This document shows positions 44,992 through 56,485 of a DNA stretch of 64,000 bases, piece by piece. The DNA is from Haliscomenobacter sp. (GTDB lineage: Bacteria; Bacteroidota; Bacteroidia; Chitinophagales; Saprospiraceae): contig NZ_JADKCX010000014.1 in NCBI RefSeq assembly GCF_016718685.1, positions 1 to 64,000 on the forward strand. Reading direction: 5' to 3'. The notes beneath the pieces were generated by a model that saw nothing but the letters and a program-made list of their open reading frames with translations, had not been told where the DNA came from and ran no database searches. How positions within the stretch are numbered: position 1 is the first letter of the stretch; every line of letters begins with the position of its first letter. The position numbers were made by a program, and so were the translations under genes.

Positions 44992-47900
44992 ATGGAAAAT
45001 CAGGACCAAAAAACGAGGCAAGACTGGCGCGAAGTACGATGGGGACTGTGGCAAATTTACCGCCGGGTAGCCGCCATTCTGCGCATTACGCTCACCGTTT
45101 TGGCGGTGGGGGTCACTACTCTTTTCCTGATATTTCAGGTGCCCATGGTGCAGGAGTGGGCCATCGACGAAATCACCAAAGCCATCTCCAAAACCACCGG
45201 AACCCGCACCGAAGTAGGGCATTTTCGTTTGAGTTTGTTCAATCATCTGGTCTTGAATGATGTGTACATCGAGGATGATCAACGCGATACCTTGCTTTTT
45301 TGTAAAAACCTCAGTGCACAAATCAAACTAAGCCCCATTACCCTACTGCGCGAAGGGCTGGTTTTTGACGAATTGAGCGTATCCGAGGGGCGTTTTAACA
45401 TCAAAAAAGCGCCCGCAGCAGAAATGAACAACCTGGAGATGCTGCTGGAGCGACTTTTTCCGCCCCAACAGACCGTGACCAAAAAAGAAAAAAAACCCTT
45501 CAAGTTGGCCATCAAAAAGCTCAACCTGGATGATGTCATTTTTTTGAAAAACGACCTGCACCGGGGGCAACGGATGAAAATTGTACTGGCCCGCGGGCGC
45601 ATTGCCATCAACAAGATGAACCTGCCTGGTAAGCGCCTGGAAGCCAAGTACATTCGACTAAAGGGTGCTGAAATCTTAATCGACGAATTGCCCTATGGGC
45701 CTGGTTATGAAGACTCCCTAACCGAAATAGAAGAGCAGATTCCGGTGGACAGTACGGTAGTGGACACCACAACCTGGGATGTTGTGGTCAAAGAAATCGA
45801 TTTTTCCAAATCAGTATTCCATCTGCACAATTACCGCAAAGCACCCCAAAAATCCAATGCGCGCGACACCATCGACTACGCGCACATGGAAGTACGCGAT
45901 ATTGACATCAAAATTAAAAATTTTGCGATCAAAAAAGAGGTGTTCTCCGGCAAGTTGAACAACATCTCTTTTCGTGAAAAAAGTGGGTTTGAACTCAGCA
46001 AACTGGCGGCAAAAGAAGCCATCGTGAGTTCGCGAGAAATCACCCTCAATGGTATGGCACTCATCACGCCTAACTCTAATATTGGCGACACCTTGCAGTT
46101 AAAATTTGATTCTTTTGACGACTTTGCCGATTTCCCCAACGCCGTGCGGCTGGATACCAAGTTTGATGGGGCCAAAATCGCCATGCGCGACATCATGGCT
46201 TTTGCCAGCGATCTGACTACCAATCCCTTTTTTCGCAAAAATCGGGAAACGACCCTTTCCATTGATGGCCGCATGTACGGGGTGATCAACAACCTCAACG
46301 GCCGCAAACTCCGGATACTCCTGCCCGATGGCACTTTTTTGCAGGGCCGTTTTGACGCCCGCAACCTGGCCGTTAAAGACAATGAGTCGATCGAATTGCG
46401 GATGGACCAGCTCAGTACGAGCATGCGCACCTTAAGGGACCTTTTGCCCAATTTCAGTTTGCCCAAAAACTTTGACAAGTTGGGAAACTACAGTACCGGG
46501 GGGATTTTATCGGTTTTTTCAACAGCTTTACCACCATCGGACAACTCTTTACCAGCATCGGTAGCGCCGACCTGAACGTGTCCTTGAAAAATACCGAAAG
46601 CCCCGAACGCGCTTCGTATTCCGGGATTGTGACCTTGAACAATTTTGATTTGGGCAAATGGACCGACAACAAAACTTAGGTAAAATCAGTTTGCGGGCAG
46701 CCGTTGGTGAAGGCGACGGCTATGGCCTTGCGGGAAAAAATGCCCGGGCCAAACTGACCGCCGATATCAAAAGTTTTGAATTTAAAGGGTACAAATACAC
46801 CAACGCACATATGGAAGGCGAGCTCAAAGCCCGCCAATTTGATGGGAATCTCAACATTAAAGACGACAATATTGATTTGGTCTTTGCGGGTAAAGTCGAT
46901 TTGTCCAAAGACATTCCCGAGTATATTTTTAATTCTTCGATCAACCGACTCAACCTCCAAAAACTCAATTTCAGCAAAGAAGAAATAGTACTGACGGGTA
47001 ATGTTGACCTCAACATCCAGGCCAATAATCTAGCCGATCTGGTTGGCAAAGCTGAGTTCAGAGACTTTGACATCAACAAAGGGGATCAAACCTATCACTT
47101 CAAACTTGTCAATATTCGTTCTTCCCTGGATACAGCAGGTGGCCGAGAACTGAACATCGCCTCAGATGTAATGGATGCCCAATTGCAGGGGAGATTCGAT
47201 ATTGAAAAAATTCCCGCAGCACTACAACTTTTTATTTACGATAATTTTCCAGGTTTTGCCAATCGTTTTCGCATTCCCAAAATTGACTCTTTGCTGCGGC
47301 CGCAGCAATTTGAGTACAACATCAAAATCAAGGACAGTGGAGGCCTGCATGAGCTCCTCAACGCCCAATTGGGCCCACTAAAAAACTTTGAGCTGACGGG
47401 TAATTTTGACAACCTGACCTCCAAACTGGAAGCAAAATTGAAAGCCCCTGAATTTCGTTTTGGATCCATGTCTGCAACTGATCTGGGTTTGATCGTTGAT
47501 TTAACCGATGGCGAAGGCTACATGAACTTCAATACCGAAGCCTTGAACATCAATGAAAAACTGAAATTACCCGACATTACCTTACTCACCATTCTCGATC
47601 GGGATACCATTGATTTTTCTTTAAATTATGCCGACCACTCTTCGAAAGTGCTTTCCAAAGTTGACCTGAACGGTCGGTTTTACATTCGCGACACCAGCAC
47701 CATGTTGATGCAGTTGAAGAACTCAAACCTCCGTTTGCTCAACTCCACCTGGTCGATTAATCCAAAAAACTCCATCGCTTTTGGCAAAGATTACATCGAT
47801 GTACAAGACTTTGTGTTGCAGTACGAAAACAAATCCATCTACCTCGATCGTCTGGGGAGGAAAGGAGTAAAACTGGCCATGAACAACATGGACTTGAATT

Positions 47901-49870
47901 TGCTCAATGATTACCTCAATTTTGAACCCATGAAGTTCGGAGGGCGTTGCAATGTTGAAGCGCGGGTGGAAGATGTGCTCAGTTTGAAAAACCTGGGGAT
48001 TTCCGTGGTCAGTGATACCTTTTTGATCAATCGCGATGATTGGGGGCTGATGCGTTTGGACCTGAAAATGAAGGATCGGCAACATCCCCTGGAGGCCTAT
48101 TTTGCCATGACTAAAGATACAGCTCAGCTGTTGCTGGAAGGGTATTACAACCTCAGCACTTTTGGGGAAAGTTCGGAACAAAAAGCCCGCTATTTTGACG
48201 CCAATCTGAACATCCATTCTTATCCTTTGCGGATTGCCGACTATTTTGTAGGTGATGTATTCAAGAACCTGTATGGGTATTTTGATACCGATTTACATGT
48301 TAATGGAGACATCAACAACCCCAATATCGGGGGCAAAATGCACCTCATTAAAGGTGGTTTTACCGTAGACTACCTCAAAACAACCTATACGTTCAATAAA
48401 GGCGATGTAGTAGTGGACAATTTCCTTTTTGACATGTCAGACATGTTGTTGTACGACAAAAGGAAAAACCGCGCTCAACTGGATGGAGGAATTCGCCACG
48501 ACCATTTGCGCCGCTTTGGTTTCAACGCGACCTTGCGCACCATTGAGCCTTTCCTTGCCCTGGATACCAAAAAGGGCGACAATGAGCAGTTTTACGGACA
48601 GGCGATTGGAATGGGTAAGATCAATTTTTCAGGATCTTTCCAACGCCCGGATATTTCCGTGAATGCTGCGGTGGGTGAGGGTTCACGCTTGGTCATCCCC
48701 GTGAGCAACGAACGAAAAGTGGGGCAATTTGAGTTTGTCAAGTTTGTGGAAAAAACACCCCAAAAAGATAAAAAAGATGAAGATGATCGCGAACTCACCG
48801 GAGTGGGCATCGACCTGGACATCACCGTACAACGGGGTGCGGAAATACAAATCATCTTCAACGAACAATCGGGTGATGTGATCAAAGGTGCGGGTAGAGG
48901 TGCGGTACAGATTTCGGTGCCACGTGGTGGAGACTTTAAAATGTTCGGGGAAATTGTGATCGACGAAGGGGAGTACCTCTTTACGCTCTACAATTTATTC
49001 AACAAGGGCTTCCGGGTCAAAGAAGGGGGGACCCTGACCTGGAATGGCAATCCTTTTGGCGCCACCATCAATCTGGAAGCGGAATACCGCGACCTGAGTG
49101 CCTCGGTGTACAGTTTCATTCAGGAATACCTGGCCACAACAACCGACGAAGAATTGAAAGCCGCTGCCAATAGAAATACCAACATTGATTTGCGCATGAA
49201 ATTGCGGGGTGATTTGTTGAAACCGACCATTGATTTTGATCTCGCTTTTCCCAATTTAAGGGGTCAACTGCAAAGTTTTGCCGAAAGCAAAATCCGGATT
49301 TTGAAACAGGATCAAAACGAGCTCAATAAACAAGTTTCGGGCTTGATTTTATTTGGGCAGTTTTTGCCTGCCGATTTTGCCTTGGGCAACCAGGCTCGGG
49401 CTTTTGCCCTCAATTCGGTGAGTGAATTGGTGTCCAACCAGGTCTCTTTGATGGTGACTGAATTGTTGAAAGATTTGGTGGGGGATGGTGTACTTTCCGA
49501 CATCAACTTCAACATTCGGCAAGCCTTGACCAGCTCAGGCAGCAACGAATTTCAGTTCAGCCTCAAACCCTATTTCCTGCAAGATCGCCTCTCGGTACAA
49601 GTGGGGGGCAACATCCAAAACAATGTACCCGGCACGGAAAATGTCGGCACCTTTGTCGGTACGGATGTAGTGATCGAATACGCCATCACCCCCGATCGCA
49701 ACCTCAAATTGCGCATTTTCCAAAAACTACAGCCGGATGTAGGCGGGCGTCGTTTCCAGGTGGGAACTGGCCTGAGCTTCCGCAAGGAGTACAACTCATT
49801 GGCTGATTTCTTCAAGAGTTTTAAAAAAGCAACGAGTAGCGAAAAGCGAAAAGCGAAAAGCGAAAAGTGA
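44992..49870 (+). CDS. tamB: TamB-like translocation/assembly module protein
   Basis: A giant periplasm-spanning protein of about 1626 residues. An N-terminal membrane anchor (RITLTVLAVGVTTLFLIFQV, about residues 27-46) leads into beta-rich repeats (LVLNDVYIEDDQRDTLLFCK ... ), and the C-terminal TamB/DUF490 domain is clear (GVGIDLDITVQRGAEIQIIF; PRGGDFKMFGEIVIDEGEYL; SGLILFGQFLPADFALGNQA; VGGNIQNNVPGTENVGTFVG). TamB proteins move phospholipid or assemble outer-membrane proteins with a BamA-like partner. Two frame breaks: G-run 46498-46503 (GDFIGFFNSFTTIGQLF restored) and A-run 46671-46674 (one A missing; DNKNLGKISLR). The last residues (SEKRKAKSEK) are written by a 7-bp tandem repeat. A TAGTTTTG -7 box is at 44968-44975. 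Confidence 0.85.
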
Positions 49871-49873
49871 AAA
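49839..49873 (+). repeat. 7-bp tandem repeat at the tamB stop
   Basis: GCGAAAA four times then GTGAAAA, 49839-49873. It codes for the last codons of tamB; the varying fifth copy supplies the stop TGA at 49868-49870. It is the same kind of short word repeat as the foldback arms elsewhere, here without a second arm. Confidence 0.65.
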
Positions 49874-49882
49874 ACTTAAAAC

Positions 49883-50965
49883 TTAGGGCAATTTTACCAT
49901 TTGTTGCCGCAGCAGATGATCGGCAAGTACCAGTGCCGCCATGGACTCTACAATCGGCACTGCTCTGGGCAACACACAGGGATCGTGGCGTCCCTTGCCC
50001 GTGACAGTCACCGCTTCTCCTTGTTCATTCACCGACTCTTGCTCGGGAATGATGGTGGCAACGGGTTTGAAGGCCACCCGAAAAGTGATGTCCATGCCAT
50101 TGGAAATGCCGCCCTGAATGCCTCCGGAGTGGTTGGTACGGGTGAGGATTTTGCCGTCTTCCTGATAAAAACTATCGTTGTGCTCCGAGCCGCGCATACT
50201 CACGCCAGCGAAACCCGAACCGTATTCAAAACCTTTACAAGCATTGATGCTCAGCATGGCTTTGCCTAGGTCGGCGTGGAGTTTGTCAAAAGCGGGCTCA
50301 CCCAACCCGACCGGGCAACCTGTGATCACTGCGCTGACTACCCCGCCGATGGTATCGCCGTCTTTGCGCACGGCTTTAATCAGGTCGATCATTTGTTCGG
50401 CCATGGCCGGATCAGGGCAACGCACGTCATTGGATTCGGTGAGGGAAAGATCGAGCTCGGAGGCAGATTTTTGTAAAACCAAAGGTCCCACCTGGCTCAC
50501 GTAAGCCTGGATTTGTACCCCTTGTTGAGCCAAAAGCAATTTGGCAATCGCCCCTGCGGCCACCCGCGCAGCTGTCTCCCGTGCGGAAGAACGTCCACCG
50601 CCGCGGTAGTCGCGAATGCCATACTTGACCTGATAAGTGTAATCGGCATGTGAGGGGCGGTATTTATCGGCAATGTGGCCGTAGTCATGCGAGCGTTGAT
50701 CGCCATTGTAAATGACCATCGCTAGGGGAGTACCCGTACTTTTGCCTTCAAAAATGCCTGACAAAATCTGGACGGTATCACTTTCTTTGCGTTGGGTAAC
50801 GATGTTGGACTGGCCTGGTCGACGCCGATCCAATTCGGATTGGATGAACGCCTCATCGATTACCAAACCCGCTGGGCATCCATCAATGACTACACCGATG
50901 GCTTTGCCATGGGATTCTCCAAAAGTGCTGATGCGAAATGCGCTGCCGAATATGCTTCCTGCCAC
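49883..50965 (-). CDS. aroC: Chorismate synthase
   Basis: A 360-residue enzyme that makes chorismate from EPSP using reduced FMN, the last step of the shikimate pathway. The start is taken at GTG 50965 (VAGSIFGSAFRISTFGESHG), as in homologues; an ATG 21 codons upstream would add a tail in doubtful sequence. Family signatures: RISTFGESHGKAIGVVIDGC, the arginine-rich YRGGGRSSARETAARVAAGA and NHSGGIQGGISNGMDITFRV. It is convergent with tamB (12-base gap). Intact. Confidence 0.95.
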   Translation of the reverse strand: MAGSIFGSAFRISTFGESHGKAIGVVIDGCPAGLVIDEAFIQSELDRRRPGQSNIVTQRKESDTVQILSGIFEGKSTGTPLAMVIYNGDQRSHDYGHIADKYRPSHADYTYQVKYGIRDYRGGGRSSARETAARVAAGAIAKLLLAQQGVQIQAYVSQVGPLVLQKSASELDLSLTESNDVRCPDPAMAEQMIDLIKAVRKDGDTIGGVVSAVITGCPVGLGEPAFDKLHADLGKAMLSINACKGFEYGSGFAGVSMRGSEHNDSFYQEDGKILTRTNHSGGIQGGISNGMDITFRVAFKPVATIIPEQESVNEQGEAVTVTGKGRHDPCVLPRAVPIVESMAALVLADHLLRQQMVKLP

Positions 50966-51023
50966 GGTGGTCGTTTTTTGACTTTGCGCAGGCTGGATCG
51001 GGACAATGGCCCTATTTTTTGAT

Positions 51024-51250
51024 CTCAAGCGCCCCGAAGGGCCGCGGGGGCGGTTGGGTGGGGGGCTCGGGGGGGGGTCGCGGGGGCGAAGGGGGGGGTT
51101 TTCCCCCCCCGGGGGGGGGGTTTTTTTGTTGGGGGGGGTTTTGTTGGGGGCTTGGTTGTTCCGTCCGCCTCCCCCCGTGAGGGGGCGGGCGGTCCCAAGG
51201 AAAATTTTTTTCGTTGGAAAAGGTTTCCAGGGAGGGGGGCTGTTGCTATT
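51024..51250. other. G-rich low-complexity stretch, probable assembly artefact
   Basis: Runs of G, T and C (for example eleven G, seven T) with no normal base composition. No ribosome site or promoter for aroC can be read in it. It mirrors 43226-43350 and probably marks a contig end; linkage between aroC and the transglutaminase gene is not secure. Confidence 0.6.
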
Positions 51251-51319
51251 TTTTTAATTTTACAATTATCCTATCAGTCATCACCCGATAAACACACGCT
51301 ACAGAAATCAATAACCTAG

Positions 51320-52149
51320 ATGAAATTAAAAATTGCTTGTGAACTCGATTATCAAACCCCCAACAATACCCCGCTCATTTTTCTTTTAAGGCTTCGTTCA
51401 GGGGGGTCAAACAGTTATTGAAGAGGAATTTATGGTGGAACCAGCAAGTGCCATTCACGGAATACCTGGATCTTTATGGCAATTACTGTCAAAGGTTAAT
51501 TTCACCGCTAGGTTTGTTTTCGATAAAAACGACTGCACTTGTTGAAACACAAGATTCCGTTGAAGTTGATTTCAACGCAAACTTTGTCTTGATCCAGGAT
51601 TTGCCCGAAGATGCGCTGATTTATTTGTTGCCCAGCCGGTATTGTGAGTCCGACAAATTGCTCAGTAAAGCCTCTGAAATCATTCAAAATTTATCTACGG
51701 GCTACGAGATGGTGGAGGCGATTCGACAATGGGTACGGGCCAATATCCAATACGAATACAACTACAGTACGCCCTCCACCTCCGCCATAGATACCTTGAA
51801 TATTCAATACGGGGTCTGTAGAGATATGTCCCATTTGGCCATTGCCCTTTGCCGCAGCATCAACATTCCCGCACGGTTTATGGTCGGGTACCTGCATGAA
51901 TTGGAACCCATGGATTTGCATGCCTGGTTTGAAGCTTATCTAAATGGGAAATGGTACATTTTTGATGCTACCCAACAGTTTACTACCGGAGGCAGGGCAG
52001 TGCTGGCCTATGGTCGAGATGCTGCTGATGTTGCAACCATGACCCATTTTGGAGACATTCAATTGAACAATATGTTGGTACAGGTAGAGCGGAGTAGAGG
52101 CCTAGGAATTCGGGTTTTTAGGCTTTCGCCAAGGTCTACTTTCTACTGA
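51320..52149 (+). CDS. Transglutaminase-like protein
   Basis: About 276 residues. The ATG 51320 opens MKLKIACELDYQTPNNTPLI, the beta-domain N terminus seen in bacterial transglutaminase-like proteins; the frame then shifts at the G-run 51401-51406 (VIEEEFMVEPA) and again near 51430-51445 before continuing VPFTEYLDLYGNYCQRLISP. The catalytic Cys-His-Asp triad is in QYGVCRDMSHLAIALCRSIN, MDLHAWFEAYLNG and YIFDATQQF. Family members are cysteine proteases or cross-linking enzymes; here there is no signal peptide, so it is cytoplasmic. The 3' end overlaps the DoxX gene by 14 bases. Confidence 0.78.
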
Positions 52150-52495
52150 TGAACCAGGCCCACAATATCAACACAAATTGAATGGGCAGCCTGATCAAAG
52201 CATTTTGAAATGTTCCCACTGCCGGATTTGCTCTAAATACATCGATGATGTGTAAGGGCAAAAACAACAGCATCAGTATCAGAATGCCCAGCGTGGCCAT
52301 TGGCCGGAAGCGCGGAATAAAAACGCCAACACCCAGGCCGATTTCTACCACGCCAGCCAAAATATTAATGACGTCATTCATCGCAAATTCAGGAAAAAAT
52401 CCGGCATACATCAATGGATTCATGAAGTGAGAAATGCCGCCCAAAATCAGCAGGACACCAAATAAAAAGGTCAGGACGAGTTTAAACATTTTCAT
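52136..52495 (-). CDS. DoxX-family membrane protein
   Basis: A 119-residue protein with four helices. The start at 52495 gives MKMFKLVLTFLFGVLLILGG; LAGVVEIGLGVGVFIPRFRP is the conserved DoxX core and the protein ends in a basic tail (WAWFISRK). DoxX proteins are linked to quinone or thiosulfate metabolism; no partner gene is adjacent. An ATG 39 codons upstream in frame is unlikely because the extension is not hydrophobic or conserved-looking. Antisense overlap of 14 bases with the transglutaminase gene. Confidence 0.8.
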   Translation of the reverse strand: MKMFKLVLTFLFGVLLILGGISHFMNPLMYAGFFPEFAMNDVINILAGVVEIGLGVGVFIPRFRPMATLGILILMLLFLPLHIIDVFRANPAVGTFQNALIRLPIQFVLILWAWFISRK

Positions 52496-52701
52496 TCTGT
52501 TCAATTTTAACCGTGAATACTTAGCTTGAAAATTACATTTGTAGCAGTGCAATATATGGAGAATTGTGGGGATATTCACGCAGGTTGTATCCTTTCGGGA
52601 GGAGGAGAACAAGCTTGGGAAAGTTTTGTAAATTTGAGTAGTTGAGCTTATTCATCAAACTGCTCTATCACCAGAGCCACATCAAATAAAAACCAATTAG
52701 T

Positions 52702-54290
52702 ATGAAAAAAACAGTGAACGTTTTGCTCTTCACCTTTGGGTTGGTGCTGGGACTGACGGCCCAATCCAAGCCATTGAGCCCCGAAAAAATCGAAGCACTC
52801 AAAAAAGAAGCCACGGAAAAAGTGCAAGCGCGCGCCAAACTGGCCCAGGTCATGGTCGACAAGGTGTTCAGCTTTGCCGAACTGGGATTCCAGGAAGTGG
52901 AAACCTCCAAATACCTCACCGGCATCCTGCGCGACAATGGTTTTGCCATTGAATCCGGCATCTCGGGTGTACCTACCGCCTGGATGGCGCGTTGGGGCAG
53001 TGGCAAACCCGTGATTGCCATCGGCAGCGACCTGGATTGTATCCCCAAAGCCTCCCAAAAACCCGGCGTTGCCTATCACGACCCGATCGTAGAAGGCGCA
53101 CCGGGGCATGGCGAAGGCCATAACTCGGGCATTCCACTCAACATCATCGCGGCCATTACCGTGAAGGAAATCATGGAGCGGGAAAAAATCCCCGGCACCC
53201 TGGTGCTCTGGCCCGGCGTGGCGGAGGAACTGGTGGGCACCAAGGCCTTTTTACCCGGGATGGGTACTTCGATAAGGTCGATGCCTGTATTTTCACCCAC
53301 GTGGCCAACAACCTTAGTGTTTCTTATGGGCAAGCCATGGGTACAGGCCTGGTTTCGGTTGAATACGAGTTCGAAGGAGAGGCAGCCCATGCTGCCGGAG
53401 CACCCTGGCGTGGCCGGAGTGCATTGGATGCAGTAGAACTCATGAGCATTGGATGGCAGTACTCCCGAGAGCACCTTGATCCACTGCAACGATCCCATCA
53501 CGTGATTAAAAATGGTGGCGACCAACCGAACGTCGTGCCTTCCAAAGCAAGCATCTGGTTTTATTTTCGACACGTTACTTATCCTTTAATCATGGATTTG
53601 TACAAAAAGGGCAATCGTGTTGCCGAAGGAGCTGCTTTGATGACCGATACCAAGATGACTTCCAAAATACTGGGTTCTGCCTGGCCCCGTCACTTCAATC
53701 AGGTGATCGCAGAGACGATGTACGAAAACATCAAAAAAGTAGGCTTGCCCACCTGGTCTGAAGCCGATCAAACCCTGGCGCGAGCCATTCAAAAGGAAGT
53801 AAAATCACCCCGGGACACCAACGGATTGCCCAGCAAACTGGACACCCTGGGTCAACCGGTGCGCAATCCCATCAGCGGCGGCTCGGATGACATTGGCGAC
53901 ATTTCCTGGAAATTGCCGACCATTACCTTGGGCTATCCCTCCAACATTCCTGGGTTGCCGGGACACCATTGGGCCAACGCGGTGGCCATGGCTACACCCA
54001 TTGCCCACAAAGGGGTAGTGGCTGGTGCCAAAGCCGAAGCCATGACCCTGCTGGATCTGTTGCTTAAACCGGAGCTGATCACCAAAGCCTGGGAGTACTT
54101 CCGCACCGAACAGGGCATGAAGCAACAATACACTCCGATGGTGAACCCAACTGATAAACCAGCGGTACACCTGAATACGGAAATCATGGAGGAGTTTCGG
54201 CCGAAATTGGAGAAATTCTATTACGATGAGAAGAAGTACGGGAGTTATCTGGAACAGTTGGGGATTAAGTATCCGGTGGTGAGGAAGTAG
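52702..54290 (+). CDS. M20 amidohydrolase (AbgB-like), secreted
   Basis: About 529 residues, with a signal peptide (MKKTVNVLLFTFGLVLGLTA) in front of a zinc-dependent aminoacylase core. Metal site motifs: AIGSDLDCIP (metal-bridging Asp), GAPGHGEGHNSG (His), VLWPGVAEELVGTKAF (Glu-Glu), and the dimerisation segment EFEGEAAHAAGAPWRGRSAL; the last metal His is in GLPGHHWANA. The AbgB branch cleaves p-aminobenzoyl-glutamate or N-acyl amino acids. The frame breaks at the T-run 53248-53252 (one T missing; AFFTRDGYFDKVDACIFTHV restored). Stand-alone, followed by a terminator. Confidence 0.85.
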
Positions 54291-54299
54291 GGGTAGGTG

Positions 54300-54340
54300 A
54301 ATACTCCGCAACATCAGGTATTTTAATGTTGCGGAGTATT
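54300..54340. terminator. Bidirectional terminator, 15-bp perfect stem
   Basis: AATACTCCGCAACAT (54300-54314) pairs perfectly with ATGTTGCGGAGTATT (54326-54340), loop 11. It lies between the convergent M20 gene and the hypothetical gene, touching the stop codon of the latter. Confidence 0.7.
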
Positions 54341-55077
54341 TACAAAATCATCCCCGTCCGCGCCGCCCGCGCATAATGCCGCAAGTCCTGATCATGGTAC
54401 CCACTTTTCTTCAAATACCCATCAATGATTGGCACAGCGATATCCGGCAAAAAAAGCGCCATATGCCCCAATCCATGCAAAGCACTTTCCACGCAGGCAG
54501 GATTGTCCAGCGACAGGCACTGGCGCATCACCCCGGCTATGGCCTCATAGCAAGCGCTGTTTTCGGCATCCAGGTTTTTGTACTGTTTCTGAACTGCTGC
54601 AAGCATTTCTTTGGGTTTTTTTGTGTATAACTCCTCAGAAAAATTGAACCAGGTAGATAAAGGGCAAATATCCCAAAACATGTAGCAGAAGCCGTTTAGT
54701 TTCGACAGGGTTTGTTGAGTACCTGCTGAGGTTGTGGCTGCGCAGCGTGGATTTAATACATCCCGAAACAATACAAACAAAGCCCTCAAGGCAGCCGTTT
54801 TGCGCGCAATGGGTACCGGAGCGATTTTGAAGTCACAAGCTAAGTTGGAGATGGAGTTGTTGAACACAAACTCCAGACCCAGCGCAACTTGATCGTCGGT
54901 ATAAGGTGCCAAATCTGCGCCTGGGTTTTGCAGCAAGTTTTCGATCAAGACAAAGGCTGAGAGGGGGTCTTCGTCTTCAAAAACACCTTCTTCCCAATGC
55001 TCGGACCAGTACCAGAGGGGTTCGGTGGTAGGGCGGTTGAAGATGTGGTTGATTTCGCGTTGATAAAGGGTAGTCAT
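54340..55077 (-). CDS. Hypothetical protein
   Basis: A 245-residue soluble protein (MTTLYQREINHIFNRPTTEP). Alpha-helical, cysteine-containing (RCAATTSAG, GFCYMFWDICPLSTWFNFSE), with a C-terminal ALHGLGHMALFLPDIAVPII segment like HEAT-type helices. No signal peptide and no catalytic motif. I do not recognise it. It is upstream of and separate from galT on the same strand; a gap of about 80 bases between 55077 and the galT stop at 55157 leaves the order hypothetical gene downstream of galT, so cotranscription from galT is possible. Confidence 0.5.
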   Translation of the reverse strand: MTTLYQREINHIFNRPTTEPLWYWSEHWEEGVFEDEDPLSAFVLIENLLQNPGADLAPYTDDQVALGLEFVFNNSISNLACDFKIAPVPIARKTAALRALFVLFRDVLNPRCAATTSAGTQQTLSKLNGFCYMFWDICPLSTWFNFSEELYTKKPKEMLAAVQKQYKNLDAENSACYEAIAGVMRQCLSLDNPACVESALHGLGHMALFLPDIAVPIIDGYLKKSGYHDQDLRHYARAARTGMIL

Positions 55078-55156
55078 GGATTTAGATTTTACAAATCCAT
55101 AACCCTACCTAACTTACGAAAAGTTCCAGCTATGTCCAAACAATTTTACCCCAACT

Positions 55157-56192
55157 CTAAATAATGCCGCTCTGGCACCCCCTCAAGCGCTCCGCTGCCC
55201 ACTCGGCAGTAACATCCCGTTGCGGTTCGGCAAACATTTCATACCCCACCATAAATTTCTTCACGGTAGCCGAACGCAGCAATGGCGGATAAAAACTCAT
55301 GTGCCAATGCCATTCCGCGTGTTCCTGCCCATCAGTAGGCGCCTGGATGGATGCCGGCAGAGTAGGGGAAGGAGGTTTCAAAAAGATTGTCAAACCGGAT
55401 GGTCAATGCCTTGAGGATTTGGGCAAAAGCCTCTTTCTCTACCTCATCCATTTCAGCGATATGCCGCATGTGGCGACGCGGGATGATCATGGCTTCGTAG
55501 GGCCATACAGCCCAAAAAGGAACCAGGGCTACAAAACGATCATTTTCCAGGATGATGCGGGTTTTTTCTTCTAGCTCCTGTTCCAGGTAGTCGCTGAGCA
55601 GGCTGCCATTGTTTTCCCACCAGTGTTTTTCTTGCTGGATACTCTTGAGGCGCGTTTCTTGCGGTATGGTTGATTGTGCCCAAATTTGACCGTGCGGGTG
55701 CGGGTTACTACACCCCATGATGTCGCCTTTGTTTTCAAAAATCTGCACGTGCTGGATGAAGTCGATGGCACCCAGTTCCTGATATTGTTCCTGCCAGAGT
55801 TCCACTACTTTGAGGATAGCCGAAACTTCCATTTGCGGCAGCGTCAGACCGTGATTGGGCGAAAAACAAACCACTTTACAGATGCCCCGCTCGCCCCGGG
55901 CTTTGAGTAGGCCTTTTTGGTAAGGTGCCTCAGATGAAACCTCCAGCAAGGCGGCAAAATCATTGGTGAAAACAAAAGTATCGGGATAGGCTGGGTTGTG
56001 TAATCCTCCAGCGCGTTCATTACCTGGGCACAGGTAACAAGTTGGATCGTAATGGGGTTTGCGCGTGGTGTCGGCTTTTTCTACTTTACCTTGCCAGGGG
56101 CGTTTGGTACGGTGTGGCGATACCAGTACCCATTCACCAGTGAGGATGTTGTAGCGGCGGTGGGGATGCTCGTGGAAGTCTAATGTTTTCAC
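55157..56192 (-). CDS. galT: Galactose-1-phosphate uridylyltransferase
   Basis: About 344 residues. It exchanges UMP between UDP-glucose and galactose-1-phosphate in the Leloir pathway. The zinc-binding CYLCPGNERA (residues 52-61), the active-site HPHGQIW (about residues 168-174) and the closing HWHMSFYPP-type strand are all present. The frame breaks at 55345-55346 (one extra G on the + strand): AGIHPGAY should be AGIHQAPTDGQEHAEWHWHM. It is adjacent to mannosylglucose phosphorylase and cellobiose 2-epimerase genes on the opposite strand, suggesting a galactomannan-degrading locus (inference). The start codon lies just after the 56193-56485 gap. Confidence 0.9.
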
Positions 56193-56383
56193 GTTACTTT
56201 ATTTTAAAGGCGAAAATAAACAATGCTGGAGCCAATGCTGGTTTTTTTTCAAATAATCTGTTACAATTGCCCCCGCCATTTGTGACGGGATTCAACCACA
56301 CGTTTCCATTTGATTTTCCAATTTTGCTTTGCAATAAATCGCCTGGAAGCGGGTTAAAGATCACAACACACTTTTGGAATTTT

Positions 56384-56452
56384 GTGGTTGATGAGGGTTG
56401 ATAAGGGTTGATCAACGTTTATTAACCCTTCATCAACCCTTATCCATCACCA
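56384..56452. repeat. Foldback between galT and mannosylglucose phosphorylase, word AAGGGTTGAT
   Basis: Left arm GTGGTTGATGAGGGTTGATA (56384-56403) and onward AGGGTTGAT; right arm ATTAACCCTTCATCAACCCT (56420-56439) then TATCCATCACCAC. The element sits 34 bases before the phosphorylase ATG, within the likely 5' leader, and 190 bases from the galT start. Confidence 0.65.
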
Positions 56453-56485
56453 CTACCCCAATTTTTGTACATCAACCGCAACCAC

